Positions 34,856 to 44,820 are shown, numbered from the stretch's first letter. The stretch: DNA of 58,798 nucleotides from Collinsella sp. (GCA_018382295.1 JAGZQF010000006.1:1-58798), one strand, 5' to 3'. The notes: generated by a model from the letters alone, not told the origin. Made by a program: numbers and translations.

Positions 34856-35020
34856 TTGGGGACCTCCGATCGAGTCGTCGGCCGCCCGCGCACGGGATGC
34901 GTCGCAAGGGTATTTTACTGCGAGTGTATGCACCCACAGCTGGTAAACGCAATAATTGCAAACATCTGTTCGATATTCATACGCTTGATCCATCGGGCAA
35001 TGGAGCCTGGCTGCGTTGCC

Positions 35021-35056
35021 AAAAAACAGGGCAGACTCCAGTGCGAAGTCTGCCCC
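35021..35056 (-). terminator. Terminator after the pilin genes
   Basis: On the minus strand GGGCAGACT and AGTCTGCCC pair and are followed by a T6 run, about 100 nt after the pilin stop. Confidence 0.85.
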
Positions 35057-35157
35057 GAAAAGAGAATGGCAAAGCAAGAACGTGGATGGACGAGAAAAGT
35101 GTCCGCAAGTCTCATGGCCATCACATCCCACCTGCCAAAGGGATGGGTGAGTAAGCG

Positions 35158-36819
35158 TTACTCCTGCTCGGACTCCTCAGCCTGCTTACGGCTGCGGATG
35201 AGGTGCGCCACGCCGATGCACAGCACCGCGCCACCAGCGATCCAAGTGAAGGTCACACCGTTAAGACCGGTGAGCGGGAGGCCGGAGCCCTGCTTGTTTT
35301 TGACAATCAAAGCAGCAGTACCGTTGTCCGTGTTGGTCGTGTCAACCTCGACCAAATTGGAACCCGTGGTGCTCGTCTTGACCGTGAGCTTGTTTTCTCT
35401 CACACCCTCTGCATTGTTGAGGCCAGTGGCTTTGATGGTGAAGGTGAAATCGGGGATGGTGTTGTAGCCGGCGAGCGTATGGGTTTCCTTGACGGTGTAG
35501 GTGCCGGCATCGAGGCCCTTGACGTAAATCTCGCCGGAGTCGGTGGTCGTGAACTCATGACGCCTATTATCGAGAGAGCCATCACCCTGGACATACATGT
35601 CCTTGGATGTAGTATCGTCGGGATTAGTGGCACAGATGGTGAACCTTACGCCGGTAAGTGTCTTATTCTCATCAGTCGCGTCCTTCTTGACGAGCTTGAG
35701 CGCATAGGTGTAGTCGCGCACGGTGTCGGGCACAGACTCACCCTTGGTATCGTGGCCAGGGTTGTTGGAGTAGATGAGCTTGACGGTGTTGGAGTTGCCC
35801 GTGCCACCGACAACAACATGCTGGGACATCTTCGGGTCGAGCTTGGCGCTGTACCTGACAACGACCCTTGTGTTCTCGTCAACAGTGACACCGGCCGCCC
35901 CGGCGGCAGCCTTAAGATCGTCAAACTTTACGCTCAAGACCGTCTTGCCATTTGAATCGGGATTAGACACGGTCACAGAAGTAGGCGTGATAGGAGTCTC
36001 ACCAATCACGGCCTTGACAGAGGACTTATCAACAGTCAAACCGGCAGACAGCTCATCGTAGAACTCATAATAGTAGGTGCCGAACGTGTCGACATTGTTT
36101 GCAACCGTGCCGGTCAGCTTGTACTGAACGGTCTGACCCATCTGGGAGTCCGCCTTGTCATGCCACTCGACGCCCGTAGCATCGTCCTTGATCTGCTTCA
36201 TCACGGTCGGGATGCTCGTCTTCTCGGTAACGCTCACTGCGTCGCCGCCCACGACCGCAAAGATCGGCGAGGTACCGGTCTGCTTCTCTTTCTTATTGAG
36301 CGAGTCGGTATCGGTCATGAACAGGTAGTAGCCGGCCTTCGTAGTGGTGAAAGTGGAACCGGCAGCAAAGGAATTGCCCGTAGCGGTAACACTCTTCTCT
36401 ACAGCCAAGGCAATCTTGTTAAGGATGCTGCCCTGCGGCAAACTCGTGGTATTAGTGGTATCAGTGATCGTGGAAAGGTAGTCGGCAACATCAGAAGCAG
36501 TCGAGTCTTTGGTAATTCCAGGGACTTTATTAGCAACAAGCTCGTCCAGGACCGCATTCTCTGCGGCAGGACTCGCCCACTTAACGTTGGACGTAACCTT
36601 ACCGGACGTTCCGTCCATAACGTCAGCAGTAAAAATCTGATACGCCTTGAACAAAGTGGGGCCATTGTCCGCGGCCTGGCTAATCGTGAGCGAATAGCTG
36701 GGGGCGACACCCTCCTCAGCAAACGCCATGGTCACCGGCGCCATCACACCGCCGGAGCTCAACGCCGCCGTGAGGCCTGCCGTTACTGCTAGGCGTGCGA
36801 TGTTCTTGCTCATGCTCAT
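35158..36819 (-). CDS. LPXTG pilin, probable backbone subunit
   Basis: The 553-residue precursor has a signal peptide (about 1-35), repeated Ig-like pilin domains, and the sorting signal LPLTG followed by a membrane helix and a charged tail. Lys in LFKAYQIF is a likely inter-subunit or isopeptide lysine, and GTYTVKETHTLAGYN is an E-box carrying the catalytic Glu for internal isopeptide bonds. I start at 36819, eight bases after GGAGG; a longer frame to 36885 lacks one. Its size and domain order suit the backbone. Confidence 0.88.
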   Translation of the reverse strand: MSMSKNIARLAVTAGLTAALSSGGVMAPVTMAFAEEGVAPSYSLTISQAADNGPTLFKAYQIFTADVMDGTSGKVTSNVKWASPAAENAVLDELVANKVPGITKDSTASDVADYLSTITDTTNTTSLPQGSILNKIALAVEKSVTATGNSFAAGSTFTTTKAGYYLFMTDTDSLNKKEKQTGTSPIFAVVGGDAVSVTEKTSIPTVMKQIKDDATGVEWHDKADSQMGQTVQYKLTGTVANNVDTFGTYYYEFYDELSAGLTVDKSSVKAVIGETPITPTSVTVSNPDSNGKTVLSVKFDDLKAAAGAAGVTVDENTRVVVRYSAKLDPKMSQHVVVGGTGNSNTVKLIYSNNPGHDTKGESVPDTVRDYTYALKLVKKDATDENKTLTGVRFTICATNPDDTTSKDMYVQGDGSLDNRRHEFTTTDSGEIYVKGLDAGTYTVKETHTLAGYNTIPDFTFTIKATGLNNAEGVRENKLTVKTSTTGSNLVEVDTTNTDNGTAALIVKNKQGSGLPLTGLNGVTFTWIAGGAVLCIGVAHLIRSRKQAEESEQE

Positions 36820-36902
36820 CTTCTTTTCCTCCGTTTTCCGGTTGGTTCTCATTCGATCGATCATCATCTGTCTGTGTCTTAGCATCTGCTTCGTTATGTC
36901 TC

Positions 36903-36921
36903 GCCCCGTTCTCTGTGGGGC
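36903..36921 (-). other. Hairpin between the two pilin genes
   Basis: GCCCC and GGGGC pair (minus strand GCCCCACAGAGAACGGGGC) seven bases beyond the upstream pilin stop. No T-run follows, so it may set mRNA stability or partial attenuation between the genes. Confidence 0.4.
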
Positions 36922-36927
36922 TGCCAG

Positions 36928-38586
36928 CTACTCTTTATGGCTGCCACTTCCCCGCTTGACCAGGAGCGCGACCACGATGAGCGCAGCTCCGGCGGCCGCT
37001 GCGGCGGCCGCGGTGAACATTGCCATATCGCCAGTCGAGGGCATAAAGCCTCCGGTGGTAATGCTAGGGGGTGTGCCGGTGGGCGTGTTAATGAGCGACG
37101 CCTCCAGGCTGCCCGTCGACCCGTCCGCGCTGTCGGCGCGCAGGGGCGACTCGGCCGTGATGGTGAGCTTGGGCTTGGCGGCGGCCACCTGGTCGACGTC
37201 CAGACCCTCGGCCTTGACCGTCACGGAGCGTGTGCCCTCAAAGGCGGTGTAGCCCTTGGGCGCCTTGAGCTCGCGGACCTCTAGCTTGCCCGAGTCCACG
37301 CCCGAGACGGCCACGCGACCGTCCTCGCCCGTGGTGACGGTGGCCTTACCCTCTGCATCCCACGTGCCGTCAGCCGCTAGCGTGCGGCCGCGGTCGTCGG
37401 CGATGTTCAGGACCGCCCCGGGCAGCGGCTTGTCGCCGTCGCTACCGCGCTTGGTGAGCGCGAGATCCCAGGTGTAGGCGCACGCATCGTCGCTCGGCGT
37501 GTGGGTGAAGCCGGCGTCGCCGGACTGGTCGGCAAAGGGAGAGCGCGGGTAGCGCAAGTAGACCTCGTTGGGGTTGCCCTTCGCGATGCCGTGGTTGCAT
37601 GCGCTGTTGAGCGGCGCATTGTACACGGCGACCACGCGGGCACCCGCGGTGAAGGCGTCGGCCCCGCCGAGCGCGGCGATCAAGTCGGCGGTGCGCACGG
37701 TGAAGGTCTTGCCGTCGGTCGCTACCTTGGTGGCGCACTCGGCCGTGATATCGGTCCAGCCCTTCGCGGGGTCGGTGCCGACGCGGCCGTCCTTGTCGGC
37801 CGAAACGGTGTCGAAGCCGCCGTCCGTGCCCGCCGCCACGTACACGCGCATGCTCGCGGTGACCTTGGAGGGGTCGAGCCCCGCGCTCATGGTGTCGACG
37901 AACTGCACCGTATAGGTGTCGTAGGCCGTGAGGCCCGCCGGGACCGTGGCCGAGAGGCGCCAGTACAGGTCGTCGGCGACCGTGGCGTCGGCGGCCTTCT
38001 GCCAGGCGGCGGTGCTGTCCTCCAGCACGTGCTTTTGGACCTTGGGCGTCGCCGCCTTGGACTTGACGGTGACGGCGCTGCCGCCCACCAGGGCCATGAT
38101 CGGCGCGGTGCCGGCCTCGTTCTGGGAAATGGCGTCGTCGTCGGCGACGATGAGCCAGTAACCGCAGGGCAGCTCGGCCGTCTTGCCCGCGTTAAGGGCC
38201 ACGGACACGGCGCCAGAGCTCTGGAGGGAACGAGCGAGCTGTGCGCTCAGCGCGCTCGTAAGGTGGGAATCGGTGTTGAGCCACTCGGCAGCTTCTTGCG
38301 CGGTGGTCTGGGATTTGGACATGCCGGCGCTGTGCAGCACAGGCAGCACGGCATCGCTTGCCCAGGCGAGGTCGGTGGCGATCTTAGCGTCGTTGTCGTC
38401 GTCGATAACGTTGGCGTCAAAGATCTGGTAGGCGTCGTAGCTGCTCGCCACAGTGCCGCTCACCGTGATGGAACCGGTCGAGGTCGGCGCGGCCTGCGCG
38501 GATGCGGGGAACACAACCGCGCAGGTGCCGATCACGAGGGCAAGCAGCGCAAACAAGATCGGGAAGGAGCAAACTTTCTTATTCAC
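36928..38586 (-). CDS. LPXTG-type pilin, probable minor subunit
   Basis: The 552-residue precursor opens with a signal peptide (about 1-32, ending ASAQAA) and ends in the variant sorting motif MPSTGD, a membrane helix and VKRGSGSHKE. Pilin-like segments include SSYDAYQIFDANV and the E-box KLEVRELKAPKGY. The GTG at 38586 lies eight bases after GGGAGG and overlaps the tip gene stop by eight bases, so translation is coupled. A longer frame to 38667 is antisignalled by this site. Confidence 0.85.
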   Translation of the reverse strand: MNKKVCSFPILFALLALVIGTCAVVFPASAQAAPTSTGSITVSGTVASSYDAYQIFDANVIDDDNDAKIATDLAWASDAVLPVLHSAGMSKSQTTAQEAAEWLNTDSHLTSALSAQLARSLQSSGAVSVALNAGKTAELPCGYWLIVADDDAISQNEAGTAPIMALVGGSAVTVKSKAATPKVQKHVLEDSTAAWQKAADATVADDLYWRLSATVPAGLTAYDTYTVQFVDTMSAGLDPSKVTASMRVYVAAGTDGGFDTVSADKDGRVGTDPAKGWTDITAECATKVATDGKTFTVRTADLIAALGGADAFTAGARVVAVYNAPLNSACNHGIAKGNPNEVYLRYPRSPFADQSGDAGFTHTPSDDACAYTWDLALTKRGSDGDKPLPGAVLNIADDRGRTLAADGTWDAEGKATVTTGEDGRVAVSGVDSGKLEVRELKAPKGYTAFEGTRSVTVKAEGLDVDQVAAAKPKLTITAESPLRADSADGSTGSLEASLINTPTGTPPSITTGGFMPSTGDMAMFTAAAAAAAGAALIVVALLVKRGSGSHKE

Positions 38587-41500
38587 GACGCTCACCTCCC
38601 TTCGCATTCGCCTTGCGACGAATGTGCATCCAGGCCGCAGCAGCGCAAAGCACCGCCGCGCCGGCAAGGTACGTCAGAGTGACGCCCGACATACCAGAAA
38701 GGGGCAAAGAGGTGGAGTAGGTGTTGGTGAAGGTGGGGGTAGTGTCGGGAAACTCGTGGCCATCGGTCTCGGCGCTTACCCACGTACCTTCTTTGTCAAC
38801 GGTTCCCTTCCTGTAGGTCACCGCACAGTTGATCTCTCCTTTTTCGGTGTCATACCTTGCCACAACCGTGAACTTATAGACCGAGTGGTCGTACGTGTAG
38901 CGCGAGAACCGCGAACCGTCGGTTTTCTCGCGCACATAGTACGTATAGGTCTTGGAAGGGTCACCCGTGGAGTCGCCCGAGTCGTCGGGATTACCCCTGA
39001 TATCAGCGAGCGAGTACTTGAGCTCAACCTCTTTATCAGTGGTGTCTTTGAACGAAAGCGTCTGCTTCGTTTCTTTACCAGAGGTCACGGCAGTACCGAT
39101 GATGTTTTTAAATTTGCTGTCTTTCGCAAACTGAAGTGTAAACTCCTTCATCTCGCCACCCTCAACGACCTTAGTCGCCTTAGGAGTCCAGGAGGCGGGG
39201 GGCACGATTTTGTTGGTAAAGGTCGGTTTCTTACTGTTACCGATAGTAACCGTAGTCTTCGTGCTATCTTGTGAGCTATCTTGTGGGATGTCAACGGAAT
39301 AGCTTTCGGAACCAAGTGGTTTGAAGATGGGATCCTTCTCTGTCTTTTTAGAAACGGTTATTTCTTTTACCTTGTAATAATTAATAGGAATCGACATGAG
39401 ATATTTAGTGTCGGATGGATTGTCCTCAACTTTTACCACGATCTTGTAAATGGTCTCGTCGAATTTGGTATCCAATTCGTTTTCGCCGCTGATGGGTTCC
39501 TCAACAAGATAGAAAACGTATTGTCCCGAAGAATAGTCCTTGCCAGAGTCGAAGGTGATATTGCCGTTTGTTTGATCAACAGGCGCCTCGCCCGCAACAC
39601 TGCAATCGCCCATATCAAATGTGTCGTCATCTTTCCAAGAAGGCTCGATGTCACCATCCTGGCGCAGCAACTTAAATCTGTAATTGTGCGTGCTAAGGCC
39701 TTGCGAGATTCCCTTTTCATCTTTAAGCACCTTGGTGGCATTGAGCTTCATGCTCGGATAAACACTCAGATCCTTGACCTCGCCAACGACAAGATCGCCG
39801 TTGGTCATGATGCCGCCACCGTGGGTGTAGGAATAGTTGCCACTGATAATGGTCGTAGCCGCTGTCTGCGCCTTTCCCATGGCATCGGCAGTCGGATGGG
39901 CCTCAAGACCGAACATGTACTTGGCCTCGGCGCCGCCATTTGGCTCAATGGTGATCTTCTCGCCGTCGCAAGTGCCCTGCCAACCAGCCGAGTCGCCGCC
40001 GAGCATCTTGCCGAGCACAACTGCAATTGTCGAGTTCGCACCATCTTTTTTACGCACCAGGAAGAAATCCTTATGGCCGGATTTTTTGAAGGGCTCGGTA
40101 ATGTACTCGGAGTTACTATCCTCGTTCTTCCCATATCCGCCGGCAGAGTAGTGTTCACCATTATTATCTTTATTGTTATAAATAGCGGCACCGTTGGAAT
40201 GCGAAACGATTGTTTCGCCCGTAGGGCAAGCGCCAACGCCGCCGCCCCAGCCGCCAGCCTCATTTTCGGCAATCAACGTCTTTACGATATTGAGCTTGCC
40301 GCCCTTCTGGATAAAGACGCCACCGCCGCCCCAGTCGCCGCCGCGATCCTTACCCGTCATAGTCTTGTTGTTCGTAATGTAAATCTTGCTGTTCTCACCA
40401 GCGCTAATTGTTGCCATCGTACCAGTGTTGTCACCGCCAGCGATACGCAAACCGCCGCCCTCAGCGTTCTCCGCCACGTTGCCGGCAATCGTGCCGCCAG
40501 TCATTTCAAACTCGATGGTCTGGTTGTAAAAACCAGCGTAAACACCACCGCCAGCCTCATGGGAGCAGTTAGCAGTAACTGAGCCACCCGTTATACTGAG
40601 CTTGCCACCATTTACACATGCAATGCCACCGCCACCGAGCAGGCCATTGTTAAACGATTCAGAGATATTGGAATCGACACGATTGTTAGTAATGCTTGCC
40701 GAATCGCTGATACTAACGCAAGCATTTTTGGTAAAGACGCCGCCGCCATAACCATTTTCGGGACTGCCGCCGCTGTTGCAAGTGTTTTCATACGTAGCGT
40801 TGCCAGAGATGATTCCACCCGTAAGCTTCAAGGTGGCTCCGTTGTCAGCATAGACGCCGCCGCCAGAAGCTGCCTTGTTTCCCGCGACCACGCCGTCTGT
40901 CATTTCGAGGCTGGCATTCGCGCCCGTTATGCACAGACCACCGCCCCAGCCACCGCGGTTGCCGTTGGTGACGTAACCGCCTTCGATTTTGACCTTACCC
41001 GTAGAAAGAATCACATGGCCGTTATCGCTCAGATTGGCGGCCGTGGTAATCATGCCGCCCTTGAGATCGAGCATGCCGCCCTCATTAACGGTGACCACTT
41101 GCTTTACGGAACCGTGGTCCGATGCCGCAACGATAGCGCCAAAGCCCGTAACGTCATGCCTGTACGTAGTCTCGGTGGTGCAAAGTCCATCTGTATTGGG
41201 CGTGCTCTTAGTCTCATAGTAAGTAAGACTCTTAGGAGCGCCGTTATTAGAGCTAGACTCGTCTCCCCTTTCCCATGTCATAATCGCAGGCTGACCCGCC
41301 GGCGCATTGTCGACCGGAGTCTTTTCGTCTTTTGTGCTATCTGAGCCCTCGATAATGTTCTCGATGGTGAGCGTGACTCCGTTTTCGACCACAAAGAAGG
41401 AGTCTAAGCCGCCGGAGCGGTTGTAGAGCATGTTTCCCGCAAGATTAATGGTGGTGTTTTTTTTGATGTCAATCTGCTGACTCGAATAGGCAGGACCCGT

Positions 41501-41968
41501 CAGTTGAAACTTGCCGCCGTTGTCGAATTTCCCAGAAACATCACCATTTACCTTGTCATAGTCATCGTCACTGACGCTGGCGGGGGCAATTGCGTTTTCG
41601 TCGCTATTTTCATCATCAGAAGTCTGTGCGTCGGAAGGCTGCGCGGCGCCCTCGGCCTCCGCGTCATCGGCTGTCGAGTCTGGTGCAACGGTATCCTCGT
41701 TCGCCTCATTCTCGGCATCATCACTATTCTGGTTTTCGGCATCCTCGTTAGTAGTGTTGTCTACACCAGTAGACTCACCTGAGGAACCCCCCCCCATCAC
41801 AGTTTCCTCGGCAGAAACCGTCTGGGCATCGTTAGCAATGGCCTGCGAGATTGGAGGCATGACGAGCGACAGTACCAGGCTCAAAACAGAGGCTCCGCAC
41901 AAAACGCCTGCCAGTACACGGCGCGTCGCTTTATTACTCTGTTTAGATTTGTCTGAATTTGCTTTCAT
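38579..41968 (-). CDS. Large pilus tip adhesin with beta-helix domain
   Basis: The 1129-residue precursor has a signal peptide (1-45), an acidic low-complexity stretch (about 55-130), a right-handed parallel beta-helix-like region (about 150-740) built of GGG(V/I)-type turns such as ASGGGVYADNG and EAGGGVYAGF, then two FctA/Spy0128-like pilin domains (about 750-1085) and sorting signal LPLSG, membrane helix and basic tail. Its size and first position suggest the pilus tip that binds host glycans or matrix. A G9 run (41787-41795) lies after the signal peptide. GGGGAGGAG precedes the ATG. Confidence 0.88.
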   Translation of the reverse strand: MKANSDKSKQSNKATRRVLAGVLCGASVLSLVLSLVMPPISQAIANDAQTVSAEETVMGGGSSGESTGVDNTTNEDAENQNSDDAENEANEDTVAPDSTADDAEAEGAAQPSDAQTSDDENSDENAIAPASVSDDDYDKVNGDVSGKFDNGGKFQLTGPAYSSQQIDIKKNTTINLAGNMLYNRSGGLDSFFVVENGVTLTIENIIEGSDSTKDEKTPVDNAPAGQPAIMTWERGDESSSNNGAPKSLTYYETKSTPNTDGLCTTETTYRHDVTGFGAIVAASDHGSVKQVVTVNEGGMLDLKGGMITTAANLSDNGHVILSTGKVKIEGGYVTNGNRGGWGGGLCITGANASLEMTDGVVAGNKAASGGGVYADNGATLKLTGGIISGNATYENTCNSGGSPENGYGGGVFTKNACVSISDSASITNNRVDSNISESFNNGLLGGGGIACVNGGKLSITGGSVTANCSHEAGGGVYAGFYNQTIEFEMTGGTIAGNVAENAEGGGLRIAGGDNTGTMATISAGENSKIYITNNKTMTGKDRGGDWGGGGVFIQKGGKLNIVKTLIAENEAGGWGGGVGACPTGETIVSHSNGAAIYNNKDNNGEHYSAGGYGKNEDSNSEYITEPFKKSGHKDFFLVRKKDGANSTIAVVLGKMLGGDSAGWQGTCDGEKITIEPNGGAEAKYMFGLEAHPTADAMGKAQTAATTIISGNYSYTHGGGIMTNGDLVVGEVKDLSVYPSMKLNATKVLKDEKGISQGLSTHNYRFKLLRQDGDIEPSWKDDDTFDMGDCSVAGEAPVDQTNGNITFDSGKDYSSGQYVFYLVEEPISGENELDTKFDETIYKIVVKVEDNPSDTKYLMSIPINYYKVKEITVSKKTEKDPIFKPLGSESYSVDIPQDSSQDSTKTTVTIGNSKKPTFTNKIVPPASWTPKATKVVEGGEMKEFTLQFAKDSKFKNIIGTAVTSGKETKQTLSFKDTTDKEVELKYSLADIRGNPDDSGDSTGDPSKTYTYYVREKTDGSRFSRYTYDHSVYKFTVVARYDTEKGEINCAVTYRKGTVDKEGTWVSAETDGHEFPDTTPTFTNTYSTSLPLSGMSGVTLTYLAGAAVLCAAAAWMHIRRKANAKGGERRE
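41787..41795 (-). repeat. Homopolymeric G9 tract in the tip adhesin gene
   Basis: Nine consecutive C on the plus strand (G9 in the gene) encode part of MGGGSS at residues 58-62, just after the signal peptide. A one-base slip would truncate the adhesin early. Confidence 0.9.
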
Positions 41969-42058
41969 CGATGTCTCCTCCCCAAGAGACCGCGATCTTG
42001 CTCTTTCACTATCAAACGTATCTGCGCAATCTGTAATTGCGCACGCTTAGTAATCCAT

Positions 42059-42088
42059 ATTGTAGCGATTGTTTGAACATCTGAACAA
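42059..42088 (-). promoter_or_regulatory. Candidate promoter of the pilus operon
   Basis: TTGTTC and TACAAT are separated by 18 bp on the minus strand, about 90 nt upstream of the tip gene. The block ATCGCTACAA recurs about 50 nt further upstream. Confidence 0.4.
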
Positions 42089-42446
42089 GATAACCGATTG
42101 TTTTGTAGCGAATTCTCAATTCTCTTGACATTTGCTCAGATTTACCTTCGTTTATTCGCTATATATTTTTTGTTTCTGCTGGTAATATAGTTGTCTATCA
42201 TTTTTTAATGGCATTAGATTTATTTGCACAACATTTTGCTCAAGAGTAAACATCCTGTAAACAGTCGAAAATCGACCATGAGCAGTAGGTCATTAACCGG
42301 AAGGAATATCCTACCAAACTGGTGAGAATATCTTAACCCATCGGCAGTTAGAAGCGTGATGTTCAGGCAACGTTATTTGCATTTTCACGCAGATTTTAGG
42401 TATCAATTCGCCCAAATCGCCTGAGCGTTTAATTGCAATCAAGCGG
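42089..42446. other. AT-rich upstream region of the pilus operon
   Basis: About 360 bp with much lower GC than its surroundings and no gene. It contains ACCAAACTGGT flanked by GATATTC-like repeats near 42314-42335. It may hold regulatory sites for the pilus operon. Confidence 0.45.
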
Positions 42447-42479
42447 CCACCGCAAAGGAGCCTGTCCCCTTTGCGGTGG
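42447..42479 (-). repeat. REP family 2, copy 2
   Basis: CCACCGCAAAGG and CCTTTGCGGTGG enclose AGCCTGTCC. The stem has a G:C pair where the other copies have A:T, a compensated change. It lies 13 nt 3' of the HAD gene. Confidence 0.85.
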
Positions 42480-42492
42480 TTCTCCCCCGGCG

Positions 42493-43314
42493 CTATAGCA
42501 GATGTTCCTCGATAAAGATTGCGATGCCGTCTTCGTCGTTGCTCGCGGTTACAAAGTCGGCGGCGGCGCGGGTGGCATCGCTGCCGTTCGCCATGGCCAC
42601 ACCCACGCCGGCGTCGGCCACCATGCAGGTGTCGTTATCGGCATCGCCAAACACGCAGATGTTCTGGAGCTCCATGTCGTTGAGCTCCGCCATGCGCACA
42701 AGGCCGCGCGTCTTGGACACGCGCGGATCCATGAACTCGTAGAGTCGCTGCGTGGTTTGCAGAGCAGCCGCCTTAACGGTGTCGTCGGCGAACGTCGACG
42801 CTCGCTCGATGACCTGCGGCATCACCTCGGGCGCCATGGTAAACATCACCTTGGTCTGCGGCTCGCGCAAAAACTCGGCAAAGTCGACCACCTTGTAGGG
42901 CACGCCGTCGACACGCGACAGGTGCTCGACGCATGCATTGCTCTCGGGCACATAGAGCACGCCGTCCCGAGGGCAAACGGGCGTTGCCGGCAGGTCTGCC
43001 ATGTGCTCGCAGATGCGCGCGATGGTCTCGCCCGGCAGCGGGTAGCTCAGCTCGTTGATGCCGTGTGCACGGTCGATGACCTCGGCGCCGCCGCAGCCCA
43101 CGAGCACGTCCACCAGGCCTTCGATACCCCAGAGCTCGTACATGGCCTCGGTCGCCTGGGCGTCGCGCCCGGTGCACAGGCCAAAGAGCACGCCACGCTC
43201 GCGCAAGGCGCGGATCGCCGCCACGGTGCGCGGGGACACCGTGTGCTGGCTCGTGAGCAGCGTGCCGTCGATATCGCAGAACACGGCTTTGATGTGGCTG
43301 AAGGTGGCGTCCAT
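42493..43314 (-). CDS. Cof-type HAD-IIB phosphatase
   Basis: The 273-residue protein has motif I AVFCDIDGTLLTS (nucleophile Asp near 14), motif II LCTGRD near 47, and motif III/IV FGDADNDTCMVADAGVGVAMANG near 225-245. Such enzymes hydrolyse sugar phosphates or related metabolites; substrate unknown. A GAAAGG site precedes the ATG. Confidence 0.88.
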   Translation of the reverse strand: MDATFSHIKAVFCDIDGTLLTSQHTVSPRTVAAIRALRERGVLFGLCTGRDAQATEAMYELWGIEGLVDVLVGCGGAEVIDRAHGINELSYPLPGETIARICEHMADLPATPVCPRDGVLYVPESNACVEHLSRVDGVPYKVVDFAEFLREPQTKVMFTMAPEVMPQVIERASTFADDTVKAAALQTTQRLYEFMDPRVSKTRGLVRMAELNDMELQNICVFGDADNDTCMVADAGVGVAMANGSDATRAAADFVTASNDEDGIAIFIEEHLL

Positions 43315-43408
43315 GGGGGCCTTTCTGGGTTGTGCGGCGGTGTGGGGTGTATCTGGATGTGGCGTTCATGGTATACCAAAGCGCGGGCGCGGCCCGTCAA
43401 AGCAAAAA

Positions 43409-43441
43409 CCACCACAAAGGTGCCTGGCCCCTTTGTGGTGG
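43409..43441 (-). repeat. REP family 2, copy 3
   Basis: CCACCACAAAGG and CCTTTGTGGTGG enclose TGCCTGGCC. It lies 3' of the MFS gene, next to family 1 copy 2. Confidence 0.85.
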
Positions 43442-43473
43442 CCGGACTCGCAGGATGGCCTGGCCCGGGGCGC

Positions 43474-43538
43474 AAACCATCACAACATTCGACGCTTTTC
43501 CGCAAAATCGCGATTTTCATCGAATGTTGTGATGGTTT
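43474..43538 (-). repeat. REP family 1, copy 2
   Basis: Perfect 19-bp arms (43474-43492, 43520-43538) enclose a loop beginning CGCTTTTC. The right arm ends one base before the MFS gene stop codon. Confidence 0.88.
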
Positions 43539-43539
43539 T

Positions 43540-44820
43540 TTACTGCTTTGCGGCACGATCCAAGTGCCAGCGACCAAACAGCAGCAACGCCGCGGGAACC
43601 GCCGTCACGACCATGCCCGCCCCGATGAGCGTCTGCTGCACACCAAACGTCGCCGCCAGCCACGGTGCAACCGCCAGAGGGGCCACGCCGGCGAACATGT
43701 TGCCAAAGCCCATGACCGAGTTGACGCGACCGAGCTGCTCGAGCGGAGCCGTCGTTTGCACGATGGTGTTGTGGAGCGGGTTGACGACACCCCAAGCTAT
43801 GCCCAGGGCGACCTGGCCGACAAAGGCCACACCCACGTACGGTGTCCCCACATAGAGCAGGCTTCCCAGACCCACAGACATAAGCGCCACGAGCAGCGTT
43901 TTAAGGTTGACCAGGTGCGGCGGCAAGCGGAGCGCGACCACGGCGCCCAGCACCGCGCCCACGCCCGAGGCCGACGAGAGCCAGCCCATCCACTCAACGC
44001 CGACGCGTAGGACATCGCGATAGAAAAACGACTCGAGCGGATCGAAGGCCCCGTAGCCAAAGTTCGAAAGAAAAATGATGCAGAAAAGTAGCGCGAGGAC
44101 GCTGTTGGTGAAGACTGTCTTGATGCTGGCTGCGAAGGTGGCGCGGGTGGATGTGCTGGGGTTGGAGCTTTGTCCCGCACGCTCCCCTTCCTCTGCCGAA
44201 TCGGCATCCGCATCTCCGGCGACATGGCTGGTCTGCGGTCTAAAGCCCCAACCGGCGACGAGCGCCAGTGCGGTAAAGAGCATCATGAGCACGAACACCG
44301 CGCGTGACGATGCAGCCGCCGCGACAAAGCCGCCCAGCGTGGGGCCGACGATAATACTCACGTTTGAGAACATGGTTATGGCGGAGTTAATGTCTTTGAG
44401 CTCGACGGGATCGTCGGTGAGGTAGGCTGGATAGGATGTGGCGATGGGCTGGGCGAACCCCATCACAAAGCCCAGGAGCGCCGCGCCGAGCAGGACGATG
44501 CCGGTCGCGCTGCCAAAGGCGATAATCGCCGCGCCGGTTGTCAGCGTGCCGACGATGCTCGCCCGGAAATGCCGACACGGACCCCAGGCGTCGAGCGCCG
44601 CGCCACCCGCAAAGGATCCCAGGATTACAAAAACATTCATAAACAGGACGGCCAGCGATGTCGCCACGACCGAGGCATCGTCCGCATAGGTGAGCGTTCC
44701 GATAACGCCGATAAAATAACTAGTCTGAAAACCGGTGTAGATAAGAAAGCGCATTGCCACCAGGCGCTTGGCCTGCACGGGCAGCGATGATTGAGGTTTT
44801 GAGAGAAGAGGGATGAGCAT
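43540..44820 (-). CDS. MFS transporter
   Basis: The 426-residue protein shows about 12 hydrophobic helices with a hydrophilic acidic loop near 205-230 (DADADSAEEGE), the usual centre of the two six-helix halves. The A-like motif after helix 2 reads GGAALDAWGPCRH. It resembles drug/efflux-type MFS proteins; substrate unknown. I start at 44820 after AAGGAG; an earlier ATG at 44859 has no site. Confidence 0.85.
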   Translation of the reverse strand: MLIPLLSKPQSSLPVQAKRLVAMRFLIYTGFQTSYFIGVIGTLTYADDASVVATSLAVLFMNVFVILGSFAGGAALDAWGPCRHFRASIVGTLTTGAAIIAFGSATGIVLLGAALLGFVMGFAQPIATSYPAYLTDDPVELKDINSAITMFSNVSIIVGPTLGGFVAAAASSRAVFVLMMLFTALALVAGWGFRPQTSHVAGDADADSAEEGERAGQSSNPSTSTRATFAASIKTVFTNSVLALLFCIIFLSNFGYGAFDPLESFFYRDVLRVGVEWMGWLSSASGVGAVLGAVVALRLPPHLVNLKTLLVALMSVGLGSLLYVGTPYVGVAFVGQVALGIAWGVVNPLHNTIVQTTAPLEQLGRVNSVMGFGNMFAGVAPLAVAPWLAATFGVQQTLIGAGMVVTAVPAALLLFGRWHLDRAAKQ

